Notes under the pieces: generated by a model
Databases searched by the model: none
The model's input: only the letters and a program-made list of their open reading frames with translations
What the model was told of the DNA's origin: nothing
Origin: Sphingomonas psychrolutea
GTDB lineage: Bacteria; Pseudomonadota; Alphaproteobacteria; Sphingomonadales; Sphingomonadaceae
Direction of reading: 5' to 3'
Assembly (NCBI RefSeq): GCF_014636175.1
Contig: NZ_BMDW01000012.1
Location: 1-64,000, forward strand
Length of the DNA stretch: 64,000 bases
Program-made: the position numbers and the translations under genes
Shown: one piece after another, positions 29,099 to 37,232 of the stretch
How positions within the stretch are numbered: the first letter of the stretch is position 1
Layout: every line of letters begins with the position of its first letter

Positions 29099-29778
29099 AC
29101 GCGCGGCCCCCGCGAAATGCGTCCCGACCAGGCATAGCCGCGATAAAGGGCCAGGAAGCGGGCCCTGCCGCCGACCTCGCTCGCCGCTTCGATCAGCGCG
29201 GGCTGCAACGTCGCGCGCGGGGCGACGTCAAATCGGGCAAGCCACGCGAACAGCCCGGCGCGAAATGCCCGCGGCAATCCCTCCTGCTGCCCGAAATCGA
29301 CCACGTCGAGCCGCCCGCCGGGGGCAAGCTTGCCCGCTGCCTCGCGAATCGCCGCACGCCAATCGGGAATCATCGAGAGCGTATAGCTTTGAAAAATCCG
29401 GTCGAATTCGCCCACGCCGAACAACGCTTGCGGATCGAACGCCGTCGCATCACCCTGCGCCAGCACGATCCGGTCGGACAGCCCCGCCTTTACAACCTTG
29501 CCGCGCGCGGTTTCCAGCATCGCTTCCGAAATATCGATCCCGAAGAAGCGCGCGTCGGGCCACGCCTTCGCCGCCGCGATCAAATTACGCCCCGTGCCGC
29601 AGCCGATCTCGAGCACCGAACCTCCGGCCGGCGGCGCGATCCCGGCAATCAGCGCATCGCGACCGAGCAAATAATATTTGCGGGTGAGATCATAGAAATG
29701 GCGCTGCGTCCGGTAGATCGCATCCATCTGTCCCGCATGGCCCGATTCCGTGCCCGACTCCTTGGCAGCGTCGCTCAC
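29095..29778 (-). CDS. btaB: DGHS N-methyltransferase (betaine lipid synthesis)
   Basis: Class I SAM-dependent methyltransferase of 227 aa. Motif I is VLEIGCGTGRNLI (about residues 55-67), with GIDISEAML and LAPGGRLDVVDFG following. Placement directly after btaA with a four-base overlap identifies it as BtaB, which methylates diacylglyceryl-homoserine three times to DGTS. RHFYDLTRKYYLLGRD at the N terminus fits BtaB rather than UbiE. Confidence 0.9.
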   Translation of the reverse strand: MSDAAKESGTESGHAGQMDAIYRTQRHFYDLTRKYYLLGRDALIAGIAPPAGGSVLEIGCGTGRNLIAAAKAWPDARFFGIDISEAMLETARGKVVKAGLSDRIVLAQGDATAFDPQALFGVGEFDRIFQSYTLSMIPDWRAAIREAAGKLAPGGRLDVVDFGQQEGLPRAFRAGLFAWLARFDVAPRATLQPALIEAASEVGGRARFLALYRGYAWSGRISRGPRV

Positions 29779-31037
29779 CCCAGCACGTAGAGATGAACGC
29801 CGCCATAGATCGACGAACGATCACGCCGGGTATAGTCCAGCGAATCCTCCGCACGATACTGCCAGCGACCGAGGATCGCATGGGGCACGCGACCGGGCAG
29901 GATGCTGGGCTCGCCCGCCGTTCGGAACAATACGCGGGCATCGGCACGCGCGGTCCGCGTGATCTCGCTCCACAAATCGGTCAATTGTTCGTCGGTCATC
30001 CAGTCCTGCGCATCGAGCAGGATGTAGCGGTCGAGGCTCGCATCGCCTTGCGAGCGCAGATAATCGGTGAAATTGGTGTGGCGCACTTCGATCCGCTCGG
30101 CGCGCGCGACGATCTCGGCATAGTGGTCGCGCTGGAGATAGGGCGGCAGTGGCGCCGACGGCCCTTCGCCGTAACCGCGCCCAAACGCCTGCCATGCAAA
30201 GTAATTGTCCTTGATGTCGAAATCGCAGGCGAGCTTCTCGAGCCGCTCGCGCAGCACCACCGCCATCTTCTCCTCCCCCGCCAGCGCTTCATATTGCGCG
30301 GGCGGAATGCCGAGGCCGAACAGCGACGCGGGCTGATCGGTGATCCATTTGATGAAGCCTTTGTCGAAGAACGGCGCGAATTCGCGGTCGAAAATCTCGC
30401 GCTGCTCCTCGATCGACTTGGCCTTGAGCAGGATTTTCGGGTTCACCCCGTTCAACCGCGCGAGCAAATGCGCGACGCCAATGAAATTGCCGAGCAACCC
30501 GCGCTTATAGACATTCTTGGCAAAGCCGCCGATCCGCCGCCGCCCGATCAAGTCGCGGCCCTCCCAATAGGCGAGCGTCGCCTCATCGAGATGCGGGCGG
30601 ATATAGGTGCGATAGGCGATCACGTTGTGGCGGCTATTGGCTTGCGCGAAAAAGCGGTGGAACGCCTCGTAATTGGGCAAATGCCGCGCCGCGACGAGCT
30701 TCAGCTTGTTGAGCGCAATATGCGCGGTGTTGAGATCGACTGCGGTGATCGCACGCGGATTGGCGGTCAGATACGACATCATATTGCAGCCGCCCGACGC
30801 GATCGTCACGACATGGCTGTCGGGCGTAATCGCCAGCGCCTCCATATCGACCGACGGATCTTCCCAGATCTGCGCATAGACCAGGCCGCGAAACGCAAAA
30901 GTGAAGGCGCGTTCGAGAAGACCCTGTTTCGACAGATGTTTATGTTGGTGCACTGCGGTGCGGACGGCACGGTTTTTGGCGGCTTTCCTGCCGTCCTGAC
31001 CGATACGGTCCCTGAGCGATCGGATGGCATTGGCCAT
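29775..31037 (-). CDS. btaA: SAM:diacylglycerol 3-amino-3-carboxypropyltransferase (betaine lipid synthesis)
   Basis: Transfers the 3-amino-3-carboxypropyl group of SAM to diacylglycerol, the first step to the phosphorus-free lipid DGTS. It is a DUF3419 family protein of 420 aa with FRGLVYAQIWEDPSVDMEAL, the SAM-site TIASGGCNMMSYL and AVDLNTAHIALNKLKL. A GGAGAGA ribosome-binding site precedes the ATG. First gene of btaA-btaB-DUF3429. A Pho-box-like triple repeat lies 65-93 bp upstream (31102-31130). In rhizobia the same genes are PhoB-controlled. Confidence 0.95.
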   Translation of the reverse strand: MANAIRSLRDRIGQDGRKAAKNRAVRTAVHQHKHLSKQGLLERAFTFAFRGLVYAQIWEDPSVDMEALAITPDSHVVTIASGGCNMMSYLTANPRAITAVDLNTAHIALNKLKLVAARHLPNYEAFHRFFAQANSRHNVIAYRTYIRPHLDEATLAYWEGRDLIGRRRIGGFAKNVYKRGLLGNFIGVAHLLARLNGVNPKILLKAKSIEEQREIFDREFAPFFDKGFIKWITDQPASLFGLGIPPAQYEALAGEEKMAVVLRERLEKLACDFDIKDNYFAWQAFGRGYGEGPSAPLPPYLQRDHYAEIVARAERIEVRHTNFTDYLRSQGDASLDRYILLDAQDWMTDEQLTDLWSEITRTARADARVLFRTAGEPSILPGRVPHAILGRWQYRAEDSLDYTRRDRSSIYGGVHLYVLG

Positions 31038-31101
31038 GGCACATTCTCTCCTGCCGGATGTCCGTGTCTTGCGACGAAAACGCGGACGATGTCCGCGCGC
31101 T

Positions 31102-31130
31102 ACGACGGTCCGGTGACGCTTCCATGACGG
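31102..31130 (-). promoter_or_regulatory. Candidate Pho box upstream of btaA
   Basis: Read on the minus strand: CCGTCAT, 4 bp, GCGTCAC, 4 bp, CCGTCGT. This is three 7-mers at the 11-bp period of PhoB binding units (consensus CTGTCAT with four-base spacers). The first unit matches six of seven bases. It sits 65 bp before the btaA start, an appropriate activator position. Confidence 0.55.
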
Positions 31131-31137
31131 TCTTGCG

Positions 31138-31256
31138 TCGAAAAGAAAAGGACCTGCCGGCGAAAGGGGGGTGCCGACAGGTCTGTTTACTTAAACCGTT
31201 CGCCGCAAAGGAGGGGATCCAGCGAACGGGTACACGCCCCTGCTTGGGACAGGGAC
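31138..31256 (-). ncRNA. Candidate small RNA with anti-Shine-Dalgarno loops
   Basis: On the minus strand a TATAAA box (31267-31262) precedes a run of three hairpins. Hairpin 1 is CCCTG/CAGGG (31238-31254). Hairpin 2 has a perfect 8-bp stem CCGTTCGC/GCGAACGG (31196-31229) whose loop shows CCCCTCCTTT. Hairpin 3 is an 11-bp stem with an ACCCCCCTTTC loop followed by CTTTTCTTTT (31141-31183). About 120 nt in all. C-rich exposed loops plus an intrinsic terminator are the usual design of alphaproteobacterial trans-acting sRNAs. It could instead be the structured 3' UTR of the fasciclin mRNA (stop at 31308). Confidence 0.5.
31141..31183 (-). terminator. Intrinsic terminator (sRNA / fasciclin transcript)
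   Basis: On the minus strand GACCTGTCGGC pairs with GCCGGCAGGTC around a C-rich loop and is followed by CTTTTCTTTT. It is a strong rho-independent terminator separating the fasciclin/sRNA transcript from the btaA promoter. Confidence 0.85.
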
Positions 31257-31307
31257 ACTTCTTTATACGCGAGCGCGACCCCTAAGGATGCGACGCGGAC
31301 GAAAAAA

Positions 31308-31865
31308 TTACGGCATCATCACCGTGTCGATGACGTGAATCACGCCGTTCGACTGCATCACATTGGCGATCGTGATCTTGCCGGTGTTGCCCTTGGCATC
31401 GGTGATGGTCCAGCCCTTCATGCCCTTCTTGAAGGTGAGCGTGCCGCCCTGCACCGTCGTGTAACTTGCCACGCCGTGATGCGCCTTGGCGGACGCGGCG
31501 ATGTTGGCGGCGGTGATGCGGCCGGGGACGACGTGATAGGTCAGGATCGTGGTCAGCGTGCCCTTATTCTCGGGCTTGACCAGCGTCTCGACCGTACCGG
31601 CCGGCAGCTTGGCGAACGCGGCGTTGGTCGGCGCGAAGACCGTGAAGGGACCCGGACCCGACAGCGTCTCGACCAGACCGGCGGCCTTGACCGCGGCGAC
31701 GAGCGTGGTGTGGTCCTTTGAATTGACGGCATTCTCGACGATATTCTTGGTCGGATACATAGCGGCGCCACCAACCATCGGGTTGCTGGTCTTGGCTTGC
31801 GCGAGCGATGCGCCGCTGATGACGATCGCGGCGGCAATGATGGAAGCACGGAAGGTGCGGGTCAT
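31308..31865 (-). CDS. Exported fasciclin (FAS1) domain protein
   Basis: A 185-residue secreted protein. The signal peptide (TFRASIIAAAIVISGASLAQA) ends about residue 24. A single FAS1 domain follows with FTVFAPTNAAFAKLP (H1-type box), ILTYHVVPGRI, and VIHVIDTVMMP at the C terminus. FAS1 domains serve adhesion or matrix roles. The start at ATG 31865 has an AGGAGA ribosome-binding site; the longer open frame upstream is not needed. It lies directly downstream of an RskA-like anti-sigma and ECF sigma gene, as mpt70/mpt83 do beside sigK-rskA control in mycobacteria. Confidence 0.93.
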   Translation of the reverse strand: MTRTFRASIIAAAIVISGASLAQAKTSNPMVGGAAMYPTKNIVENAVNSKDHTTLVAAVKAAGLVETLSGPGPFTVFAPTNAAFAKLPAGTVETLVKPENKGTLTTILTYHVVPGRITAANIAASAKAHHGVASYTTVQGGTLTFKKGMKGWTITDAKGNTGKITIANVMQSNGVIHVIDTVMMP

Positions 31866-31954
31866 GACAGTAAATCTCCTGCTGGTACGCCCGAACCGGA
31901 CGCATCGGCAGCTACGCGGTGGCCCGCCCGCCGGATGCACCGGGGTGCGAGATT

Positions 31955-32743
31955 TCACACGGGCGAAAGCGTACCCTTAGCGACGACCGGCCCGGTCGGC
32001 AGACCGGTCGGCGATCCTTTGATCGGCTCGACCGTCACCGCCAGGACCGCACCCGCCGCGATCCGCGCGCGATTGTCGCGAGACAGCGTCAGCGCGGTGC
32101 CGCCGCGCGCGCGCAACAGGCCAAGCGAATGCGGCGTGCCATCGGCCGGGATCACCCACAATTCCGCGCTATGGTCGTCCCCGACGAGCTTGGCCTCGGT
32201 CAGGCGGATCGCGCCGGCCTGCGCATCATACACCGCGGTGACGGTCGCCACGCCTGCGGTTTCAGGGTCGATCGCGGCGACCAGCGTTGGCGCGCGCGTC
32301 GCCACAACCGGCGCGGTCGGTCGCGCTGACGGTGCCGGCGGCACTGGCACGGGCCGCGCGACCAGAACGACCAGCAGCCCCGCTGCGGCAATGCTCGAAA
32401 GGCCGGCCAAAGCGGGCCAAAGCCTGCTCTTGGTTGGCGGTGCCAGTGCCAGCGTCGCCACCGGCGCTTCGACGGGACGATCGAGCGAGCGTTCGATCCG
32501 CGCGAACAGATCGGGGGCCTCGACCGCCGGCCATAGATCGAACAGCTGCGCCAAATGCGTGCGCCAGCGATCGACCGAGCGCGCAAAGCCCGGCTCCGCG
32601 AGAACCCGGCGGATCGCCACCGCGCGTTCGTCGCCGTCGAGCAAACCAAGCGCGAGCTCGGCGGCGGCCATGTCCGGTGCTTCGTCCGGGCCGTCGCCTT
32701 CCGGCGGATCGAGGGGCGGCAGGTCGCTCACGCGTCCAGGCAC
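31955..32743 (-). CDS. Anti-sigma factor, RskA-like
   Basis: A 262-residue single-pass protein. The cytosolic N terminus (about 1-105; ELALGLLDGDERAVAIRRVL) is the anti-sigma domain without the zinc HxxxCxxC motif. A transmembrane helix (about 110-130, LAGLSSIAAAGLLVVLVA) is followed by a periplasmic RskA domain with SAELWVIPADGTPHSLG. Its start overlaps the sigma gene stop by 16 bases, so the partners are coupled. It likely holds the ECF sigma at the membrane until released. Confidence 0.9.
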   Translation of the reverse strand: MPGRVSDLPPLDPPEGDGPDEAPDMAAAELALGLLDGDERAVAIRRVLAEPGFARSVDRWRTHLAQLFDLWPAVEAPDLFARIERSLDRPVEAPVATLALAPPTKSRLWPALAGLSSIAAAGLLVVLVARPVPVPPAPSARPTAPVVATRAPTLVAAIDPETAGVATVTAVYDAQAGAIRLTEAKLVGDDHSAELWVIPADGTPHSLGLLRARGGTALTLSRDNRARIAAGAVLAVTVEPIKGSPTGLPTGPVVAKGTLSPV

Positions 32744-33309
32744 TCCTTCAATTTCGCGAGGCCGCGCCGGACCCAGCTTTTCATCGTGCCGAGCGGCACG
32801 GCCTGGCGCTCGGCCAGTTCGGCATAGGTCACGCCATCAAAAAAGGCGGTACGGATCGCACTGCGCTGGCGCTCCTCCAGGCCATCGAGGCAGCCATGCA
32901 ACAGATGCGCAGCCTCATCGTCGAGCATCGTCTCGCTGACCAAGGGGGCGGTGTCGAGGATTTCCGGCGCGTCCTCGATCGGCGACGCGCGACGCACCTT
33001 TTGCGCGCGCTGCCAATCGATCGCACGGTTGCGCGCGATCGTCGCGAGCCACGTGATCGGGCTGGCGCGCGAGGGTTCATACGCCCCCGCCCGCTTCCAG
33101 ATCGTCAGATATACATCGTGCAACACGTCTTCCGCTGCCTGCCTTTCACCGCAGATACGGTAGCAAATGCCAAAAAGCTTCGACGCGGTCAGCGTATAAA
33201 GGTCACGGAACGCCGCGCGATCCTCCTCGCCCGTCCGCACCAGCGCCTCAACGAGGCGCGCGCGTGCTGCGTCGGATGCTGCTGCAGCGTCGGGGGGTGA
33301 AAGCGTCAC
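32728..33309 (-). CDS. ECF sigma factor, SigK-like
   Basis: A 193-residue sigma-70 family factor from GTG 33309. Region 2 (FRDLYTLTASKLFGICYRI, then AEDVLHDVYLTIWKRA and ITWLATIARNRAIDWQR) and region 4 (LEERQRSAIRTAFFDGVTYA, WVRRGLAKLKECL) are complete. A longer frame to 33408 lacks homology. It is coupled to the anti-sigma gene and followed by a fasciclin gene. It is divergent from rpiB. Confidence 0.9.
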   Translation of the reverse strand: MTLSPPDAAAASDAARARLVEALVRTGEEDRAAFRDLYTLTASKLFGICYRICGERQAAEDVLHDVYLTIWKRAGAYEPSRASPITWLATIARNRAIDWQRAQKVRRASPIEDAPEILDTAPLVSETMLDDEAAHLLHGCLDGLEERQRSAIRTAFFDGVTYAELAERQAVPLGTMKSWVRRGLAKLKECLDA

Positions 33310-33470
33310 GGCCCAAGTCTGTACGTCGGAGTGGCAGGGACGGCAATCGCCCGCTGCGCGATAGCAACCGAATGATACAACGCTTAAGTGTGGGCTTGGG
33401 TGTGGCAATCGCGCCGTGGCTTGGCTAAAGGCTGCGATCTCTGCTCCACCGATTTGGGACCGCGCCGACC

Positions 33471-33929
33471 TTGCGCATCGCCATCGCCTCTGATCATGCC
33501 GCGTTCGCGCTGAAGACGACGCTTGCCGCTTGGCTGGCCGAGCATGGCCACGATGTGCTCGATCTTGGCCCCGATAGCGATGCGCGAGTCGATTATCCCG
33601 ATTTCGGCTTTAAGCTTGCCGATGCCATCGCGCAGGGGGAGGCCGAGCGTGGGGTCGCCTTGTGCGGCTCAGGGATCGGTATTTCGATCGCGGTCAATCG
33701 GCATCCGGCGGTGCGCTGCGCCCTGGTATCGGAGCCGCTCTCGGCGGCGCTTGCACGCGAGCATAACGATGCCAATGTTATGGCACTTGGCGCGCGGCTT
33801 GTCGGCGAAGACATGGCCAAGGCCTGCATCACCGCTTTCCTGACCACCGCCTTCGCTGGCGGCCGTCACCAATCCCGTGTCGAAAAGCTCGGCGCACCCC
33901 CTCTCCCGCTTGCGAAGGAACCGGCATGA
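33471..33929 (+). CDS. rpiB: Ribose-5-phosphate isomerase B
   Basis: Interconverts ribulose-5- and ribose-5-phosphate in the pentose phosphate pathway. RpiB fold of 152 aa with [26 protein letters not shown] and the catalytic-cysteine loop [14 protein letters not shown] (C about 65). The TTG start at 33471 is the best-placed start. Its stop overlaps the glyA start by four bases (ATGA), so the two form an operon. Confidence 0.93.
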   Translation: MRIAIASDHAAFALKTTLAAWLAEHGHDVLDLGPDSDARVDYPDFGFKLADAIAQGEAERGVALCGSGIGISIAVNRHPAVRCALVSEPLSAALAREHNDANVMALGARLVGEDMAKACITAFLTTAFAGGRHQSRVEKLGAPPLPLAKEPA

Positions 33930-35239
33930 GCACCAATCCGACCACGCTGCACGATTTGCAGCCCGACGGCTTCTTCACGCGCGGTCTGGCCGAGGCCGAT
34001 CCGGCAGTGTTCGGCGGCGTCCGCGACGAACTGAAGCGCGAACAGACGCAGATCGAGCTGATCGCGTCCGAAAACATCGTGTCGAAAGCGGTGCTCGAAG
34101 CGCAAGGCTCGGTCTTCACCAACAAATATGCCGAAGGCTATCCCGGCAAGCGCTATTATCAGGGCTGCCACCCCTCGGACTTGGTCGAGCAACTCGCGAT
34201 CGACCGGGCGAAGGAACTGTTCGGCTGCGCTTATGCCAACGTCCAGCCGCATTCGGGCGCGCAAGCCAATGGCGCGGTGATGCTGGCGCTGGTCAAGCCG
34301 GGCGAGACGATCCTCGGGATGAGCCTCGATGCCGGTGGCCATCTGACGCACGGTGCGCGCGCGGCGATGTCGGGCAAATGGTTCAACGCGATCCAATATG
34401 GCGTCGATCCGGTAACGCATCTGATCGATTTCGACGAAGTCGCCACGCTGGCGCGCGAGCATAAGCCCAAGCTGATCATCGCTGGCGGCTCGGCCTATCC
34501 GCGCCAAATCGATTTCGCCAAGTTCCGCGCGATTGCGGATGAGGTCGGTGCCTATTTCCTCGTCGACATGGCACATTTTGCGGGGCTGGTCGCGGCCAAG
34601 CTCCACCCCTCGCCCTTCCCGCACGCGCACATCGCGACGACCACGACGCACAAGACGTTGCGCGGTCCGCGCGGCGGCATGATCCTCAGCGACGACGAAG
34701 CGCTCGGCAAGAAGCTCAATTCGGCGGTGTTCCCGGGGCTGCAGGGCGGGCCGCTCATGCACGTCATCGCTGCCAAGGCAGTTGCGTTCGGCGAGGCGCT
34801 GCAACCGGGCTATAAGAGCTACATCGCGGCGGTCATGGAAAACGCCAAGGTGCTCGCAGCGACACTGAAGGAGCGCGGCTGCAACATCGTCTCGGGCGGG
34901 ACCGATACGCATCTGGCGTTGGTCGATCTCACCCCCTTGGGCGTGACCGGCAAGGATGCTGACGAAGCGCTCGAGCGCGCCGGCATCACTTGCAACAAGA
35001 ACGGCATTCCGGGTGATCCGCTCCCGCCGACCAAGACCAGCGGCATCCGCGTCGGAACCCCGGCGGGCACGACGCGCGGCTTTGGCCCCGCCGAATTCCG
35101 CGAAATCGGCAATATGGTCGCCGATGTGCTCGACGGCTTGCGCAAGAATGGCGAGCAGGGCGACGCGCAAGTCGAGGCGGCTGTACGGGCGCGTGTTACT
35201 CTGCTATGTCACCGATTCCCCATCTATCCGGAGGCGTGA
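33926..35239 (+). CDS. glyA: Serine hydroxymethyltransferase
   Basis: PLP enzyme converting serine and tetrahydrofolate to glycine and 5,10-methylene-THF. It shows [42 protein letters not shown] and the PLP-lysine motif [14 protein letters not shown] (about residue 235). The product is 437 aa. Second gene of the rpiB-glyA-(83 aa)-nrdR-trmJ run, joined to rpiB by a four-base overlap. Confidence 0.97.
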   Translation: MSTNPTTLHDLQPDGFFTRGLAEADPAVFGGVRDELKREQTQIELIASENIVSKAVLEAQGSVFTNKYAEGYPGKRYYQGCHPSDLVEQLAIDRAKELFGCAYANVQPHSGAQANGAVMLALVKPGETILGMSLDAGGHLTHGARAAMSGKWFNAIQYGVDPVTHLIDFDEVATLAREHKPKLIIAGGSAYPRQIDFAKFRAIADEVGAYFLVDMAHFAGLVAAKLHPSPFPHAHIATTTTHKTLRGPRGGMILSDDEALGKKLNSAVFPGLQGGPLMHVIAAKAVAFGEALQPGYKSYIAAVMENAKVLAATLKERGCNIVSGGTDTHLALVDLTPLGVTGKDADEALERAGITCNKNGIPGDPLPPTKTSGIRVGTPAGTTRGFGPAEFREIGNMVADVLDGLRKNGEQGDAQVEAAVRARVTLLCHRFPIYPEA

Positions 35240-35240
35240 C

Positions 35241-35492
35241 ATGACCGAGCAGCCAAACGACAAGCCCAAGGCGATTTTCGAAGACACTGTCCGCGCGGTT
35301 GGCGAAGACGTGGTCGAAGCGCTCGACAGTGCGGTCGATTTTACCTCGAAGGCAATCGGTGGCGACAATGGCAACACGCTCGTCGGCGGGGCTGCGGTCG
35401 GCGCGCTCGCGGCGATCGTCCTGCCCTTCTCGATTCTTACCGGCGCGCTGGTCGGTGCGGGCTACGCCGCGTTTCGAAAGATGAACAAATAA
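35241..35492 (+). CDS. Small protein with C-terminal membrane hairpin, unknown function
   Basis: An 83-residue product starting one base after the glyA stop. The acidic N-terminal half (EDTVRAVGEDVVEALDSAVD) could be an amphipathic helix. A Gly/Ala-rich hydrophobic stretch (about 47-77, TLVGGAAVGALAAIVLPFSI) likely spans the membrane. nrdR follows four bases later, so it is part of the operon. No family recognised. Confidence 0.75.
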   Translation: MTEQPNDKPKAIFEDTVRAVGEDVVEALDSAVDFTSKAIGGDNGNTLVGGAAVGALAAIVLPFSILTGALVGAGYAAFRKMNK

Positions 35493-35495
35493 TCG

Positions 35496-35972
35496 ATGCG
35501 CTGTCCCTTTTGCGGCCATGAAGACAGTCAGGTAAAGGATTCGCGGCCGACCGAGGATGCCGGTGCAATCCGGCGGCGGCGGCAGTGCGAGGGGTGCGCG
35601 GCGCGTTTCACGACGTTCGAACGCATCCAGTTGCGCGAGCTGACCGTGCTCAAGAGCGAAGATAAGAGGGAAGCGTTCGACCGCGAAAAGCTGCTCCGCT
35701 CGGTGTCGATCGCGGCGCGCAAACGCCCGATCGATGCGGTGCGGTTGGAAAAGCTCGTCTCGGGCATCCAGCGGCAATTGGAAACGCAGGGCGAAAGCGA
35801 GGTCCGATCGGGCAAGATCGGCGAAATGGTGATGGAGGGCCTCAAGGGCCTCGATTCGGTCGCTTATATTCGCTTCGCCAGCGTCTATAAGGATTTTACC
35901 GAAGCGAAGGATTTCGAGGAATTCGCCGGAAATGTGAACGAAGTCGGCCATAAGGAGGTGGGCGGCGGGTGA
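35496..35972 (+). CDS. nrdR: Transcriptional repressor NrdR
   Basis: Zinc-ribbon/ATP-cone repressor of ribonucleotide reductase genes, which senses dATP/ATP. The zinc ribbon has MRCPFCG (C3, C6) and [13 protein letters not shown] (C31, C34) with the DNA-contact IRRRR stretch. The ATP cone covers about residues 48-138. The 158-aa length is standard. It sits after glyA, a frequent arrangement in Alphaproteobacteria. Its stop overlaps trmJ by four bases. Confidence 0.96.
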   Translation: MRCPFCGHEDSQVKDSRPTEDAGAIRRRRQCEGCAARFTTFERIQLRELTVLKSEDKREAFDREKLLRSVSIAARKRPIDAVRLEKLVSGIQRQLETQGESEVRSGKIGEMVMEGLKGLDSVAYIRFASVYKDFTEAKDFEEFAGNVNEVGHKEVGGG

Positions 35973-36706
35973 GCGCTACCCCGACGACCCTGCCGCCCGT
36001 CATCGTCCTGGTCCGCCCGCAGCTCGGCGAGAATATCGGCAAGGCGGCGCGCGCGATGCTCAATTTCGGGCTGGCTGAGCTGCGCCTTGTCGCCCCGCGC
36101 GATGGCTGGCCCAATCCCAGCGCCGGGCCGGCGGCATCGGGTGCCGACATTGTGCTCGAACAGGCCAAGGTGTTTGAGAGCGTGGCCGACGCGGTCGCCG
36201 ATTGCGCACATGTTTATGCGACGACGGTGCGCAAGCGCGGCGTCACCAAGCCGGTGCTGACCCCGGAGGCAGCCGCACTCGCGATCCATGCCGCGCCGGG
36301 CCGGGCCGCCATTCTGTTCGGGCCAGAGCGATCGGGGCTGGAGACCGACGATGTCGCGGTCGCCCGCACGATCATCACCGTGCCAATCAACCCCGAATTC
36401 GGCTCGATCAATTTGGCGCAGGCGGTTATCCTCATCGCCTATGAATGGTCGAAGGGCATGGGGCTGGCACAGCCGCCCGAGACCGAGCTCCCGCCCCCCG
36501 CCCTGCAAGAGGAACTCGACGGGATGATCGCGCAGCTTGATGCGATGCTGGTCGACTCGGATTTTTTCTTCCCGCCTGCGCGCACCCCCGTCACCCGCCG
36601 GACGCTGCGCACCTTGCTGACCAAGCCGGGCTGGTCGGCGCAGGAAGTGCGGACGATGCGCGGCGTGCTGAGTGCGCTTGCGGGCAAGCAACCGCGGCGG
36701 CGTTAG
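35969..36706 (+). CDS. trmJ: tRNA (cytidine/uridine-2'-O-)-methyltransferase, TrmJ family
   Basis: SPOUT-class RNA methyltransferase of 245 aa expected to 2'-O-methylate position 32 of tRNA. It shows [20 protein letters not shown] (catalytic Asn/Arg region), [16 protein letters not shown] and the knot motif [20 protein letters not shown]. The C-terminal about 80 residues ([19 protein letters not shown]) match TrmJ. GTG start at 35969, coupled to nrdR. Confidence 0.9.
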   Translation: MSATPTTLPPVIVLVRPQLGENIGKAARAMLNFGLAELRLVAPRDGWPNPSAGPAASGADIVLEQAKVFESVADAVADCAHVYATTVRKRGVTKPVLTPEAAALAIHAAPGRAAILFGPERSGLETDDVAVARTIITVPINPEFGSINLAQAVILIAYEWSKGMGLAQPPETELPPPALQEELDGMIAQLDAMLVDSDFFFPPARTPVTRRTLRTLLTKPGWSAQEVRTMRGVLSALAGKQPRRR

Positions 36707-36719
36707 CGTCCGACAATGC

Positions 36720-37022
36720 TCAGCGCCGGTCGAACGCCGCCAGTTCATAGGCAATCGACGCTTCGACCAGCCGCTCCCAAAGATCAGCGACCACGTCCTC
36801 GGGGATGCCCGCCACGTGGGCTGCGGCGCACGCATTGGCGATGACCTGCGCCTTGCGCGCTTCGTCGCGGACCGCGCCGCGCTCCGGCTTGATGCGCGCG
36901 GCGGCGTCCATATAGGCAAAGCGCCGGGCGAGCAGCGCGATCAGGTCGCGATCGACCTGATCGACGCCCGCGCGCACGTCGGTCATGGTGGTGCAATCGG
37001 GGCCGAGGAGGATATCATGCAT
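36720..37022 (-). CDS. Chorismate mutase, AroQ/PchB type
   Basis: A 100-residue all-alpha protein of the AroQ fold: RAGVDQVDRDLIALLARRFA, KPERGAVRDEARKAQVIANA and a C-terminal LWERLVEASIAYELAAFDRR. It catalyses chorismate to prephenate, or in PchB relatives isochorismate to salicylate and pyruvate. With no siderophore genes nearby, mutase activity is more likely. The start may be ATG 37022 or the internal MTDVRAG. Confidence 0.85.
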   Translation of the reverse strand: MHDILLGPDCTTMTDVRAGVDQVDRDLIALLARRFAYMDAAARIKPERGAVRDEARKAQVIANACAAAHVAGIPEDVVADLWERLVEASIAYELAAFDRR

Positions 37023-37060
37023 GGCACCGCTCTTGGCGAGGCACGGGGCGCCTGTCCAGC

Positions 37061-37089
37061 TTGACTCAGGCGGCCCACCCCGCTAACCG
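37061..37089 (+). promoter_or_regulatory. Candidate rpsD promoter
   Basis: TTGACT (37061-37066), 17-bp spacer, TAACCG (37084-37089). A start near 37096 would give a leader of about 135 nt before rpsD, long enough for the autogenous control S4 exerts on its own messages elsewhere. The -10 is weak. No other gene lies in 37023-37232. Confidence 0.4.
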
Positions 37090-37232
37090 CCTACCCTCGC
37101 AATTGGCCCCGCACCCCGGTGAAGCGGTGGCCCTGCCCTGATCTCCGTCAGATCAAGATAGAGCGATACCGGGTATCGATCGCAGGCTTTCAGCCGGTGG
37201 TCTTGTCACGAAGCACTTGCCAAGGATTTGTT

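Noticed and set aside
31196-31229. Plus-strand reading of the same hairpins as an mRNA leader with a buried Shine-Dalgarno
   Set aside because: No start codon or gene follows on the plus strand, while the minus strand has both a -10 box and a T-rich terminator tail.
33926-35972. Possible riboswitch upstream of glyA
   Set aside because: glyA overlaps rpiB by four bases, leaving no leader; no glycine, SAM or THF riboswitch motif is seen.
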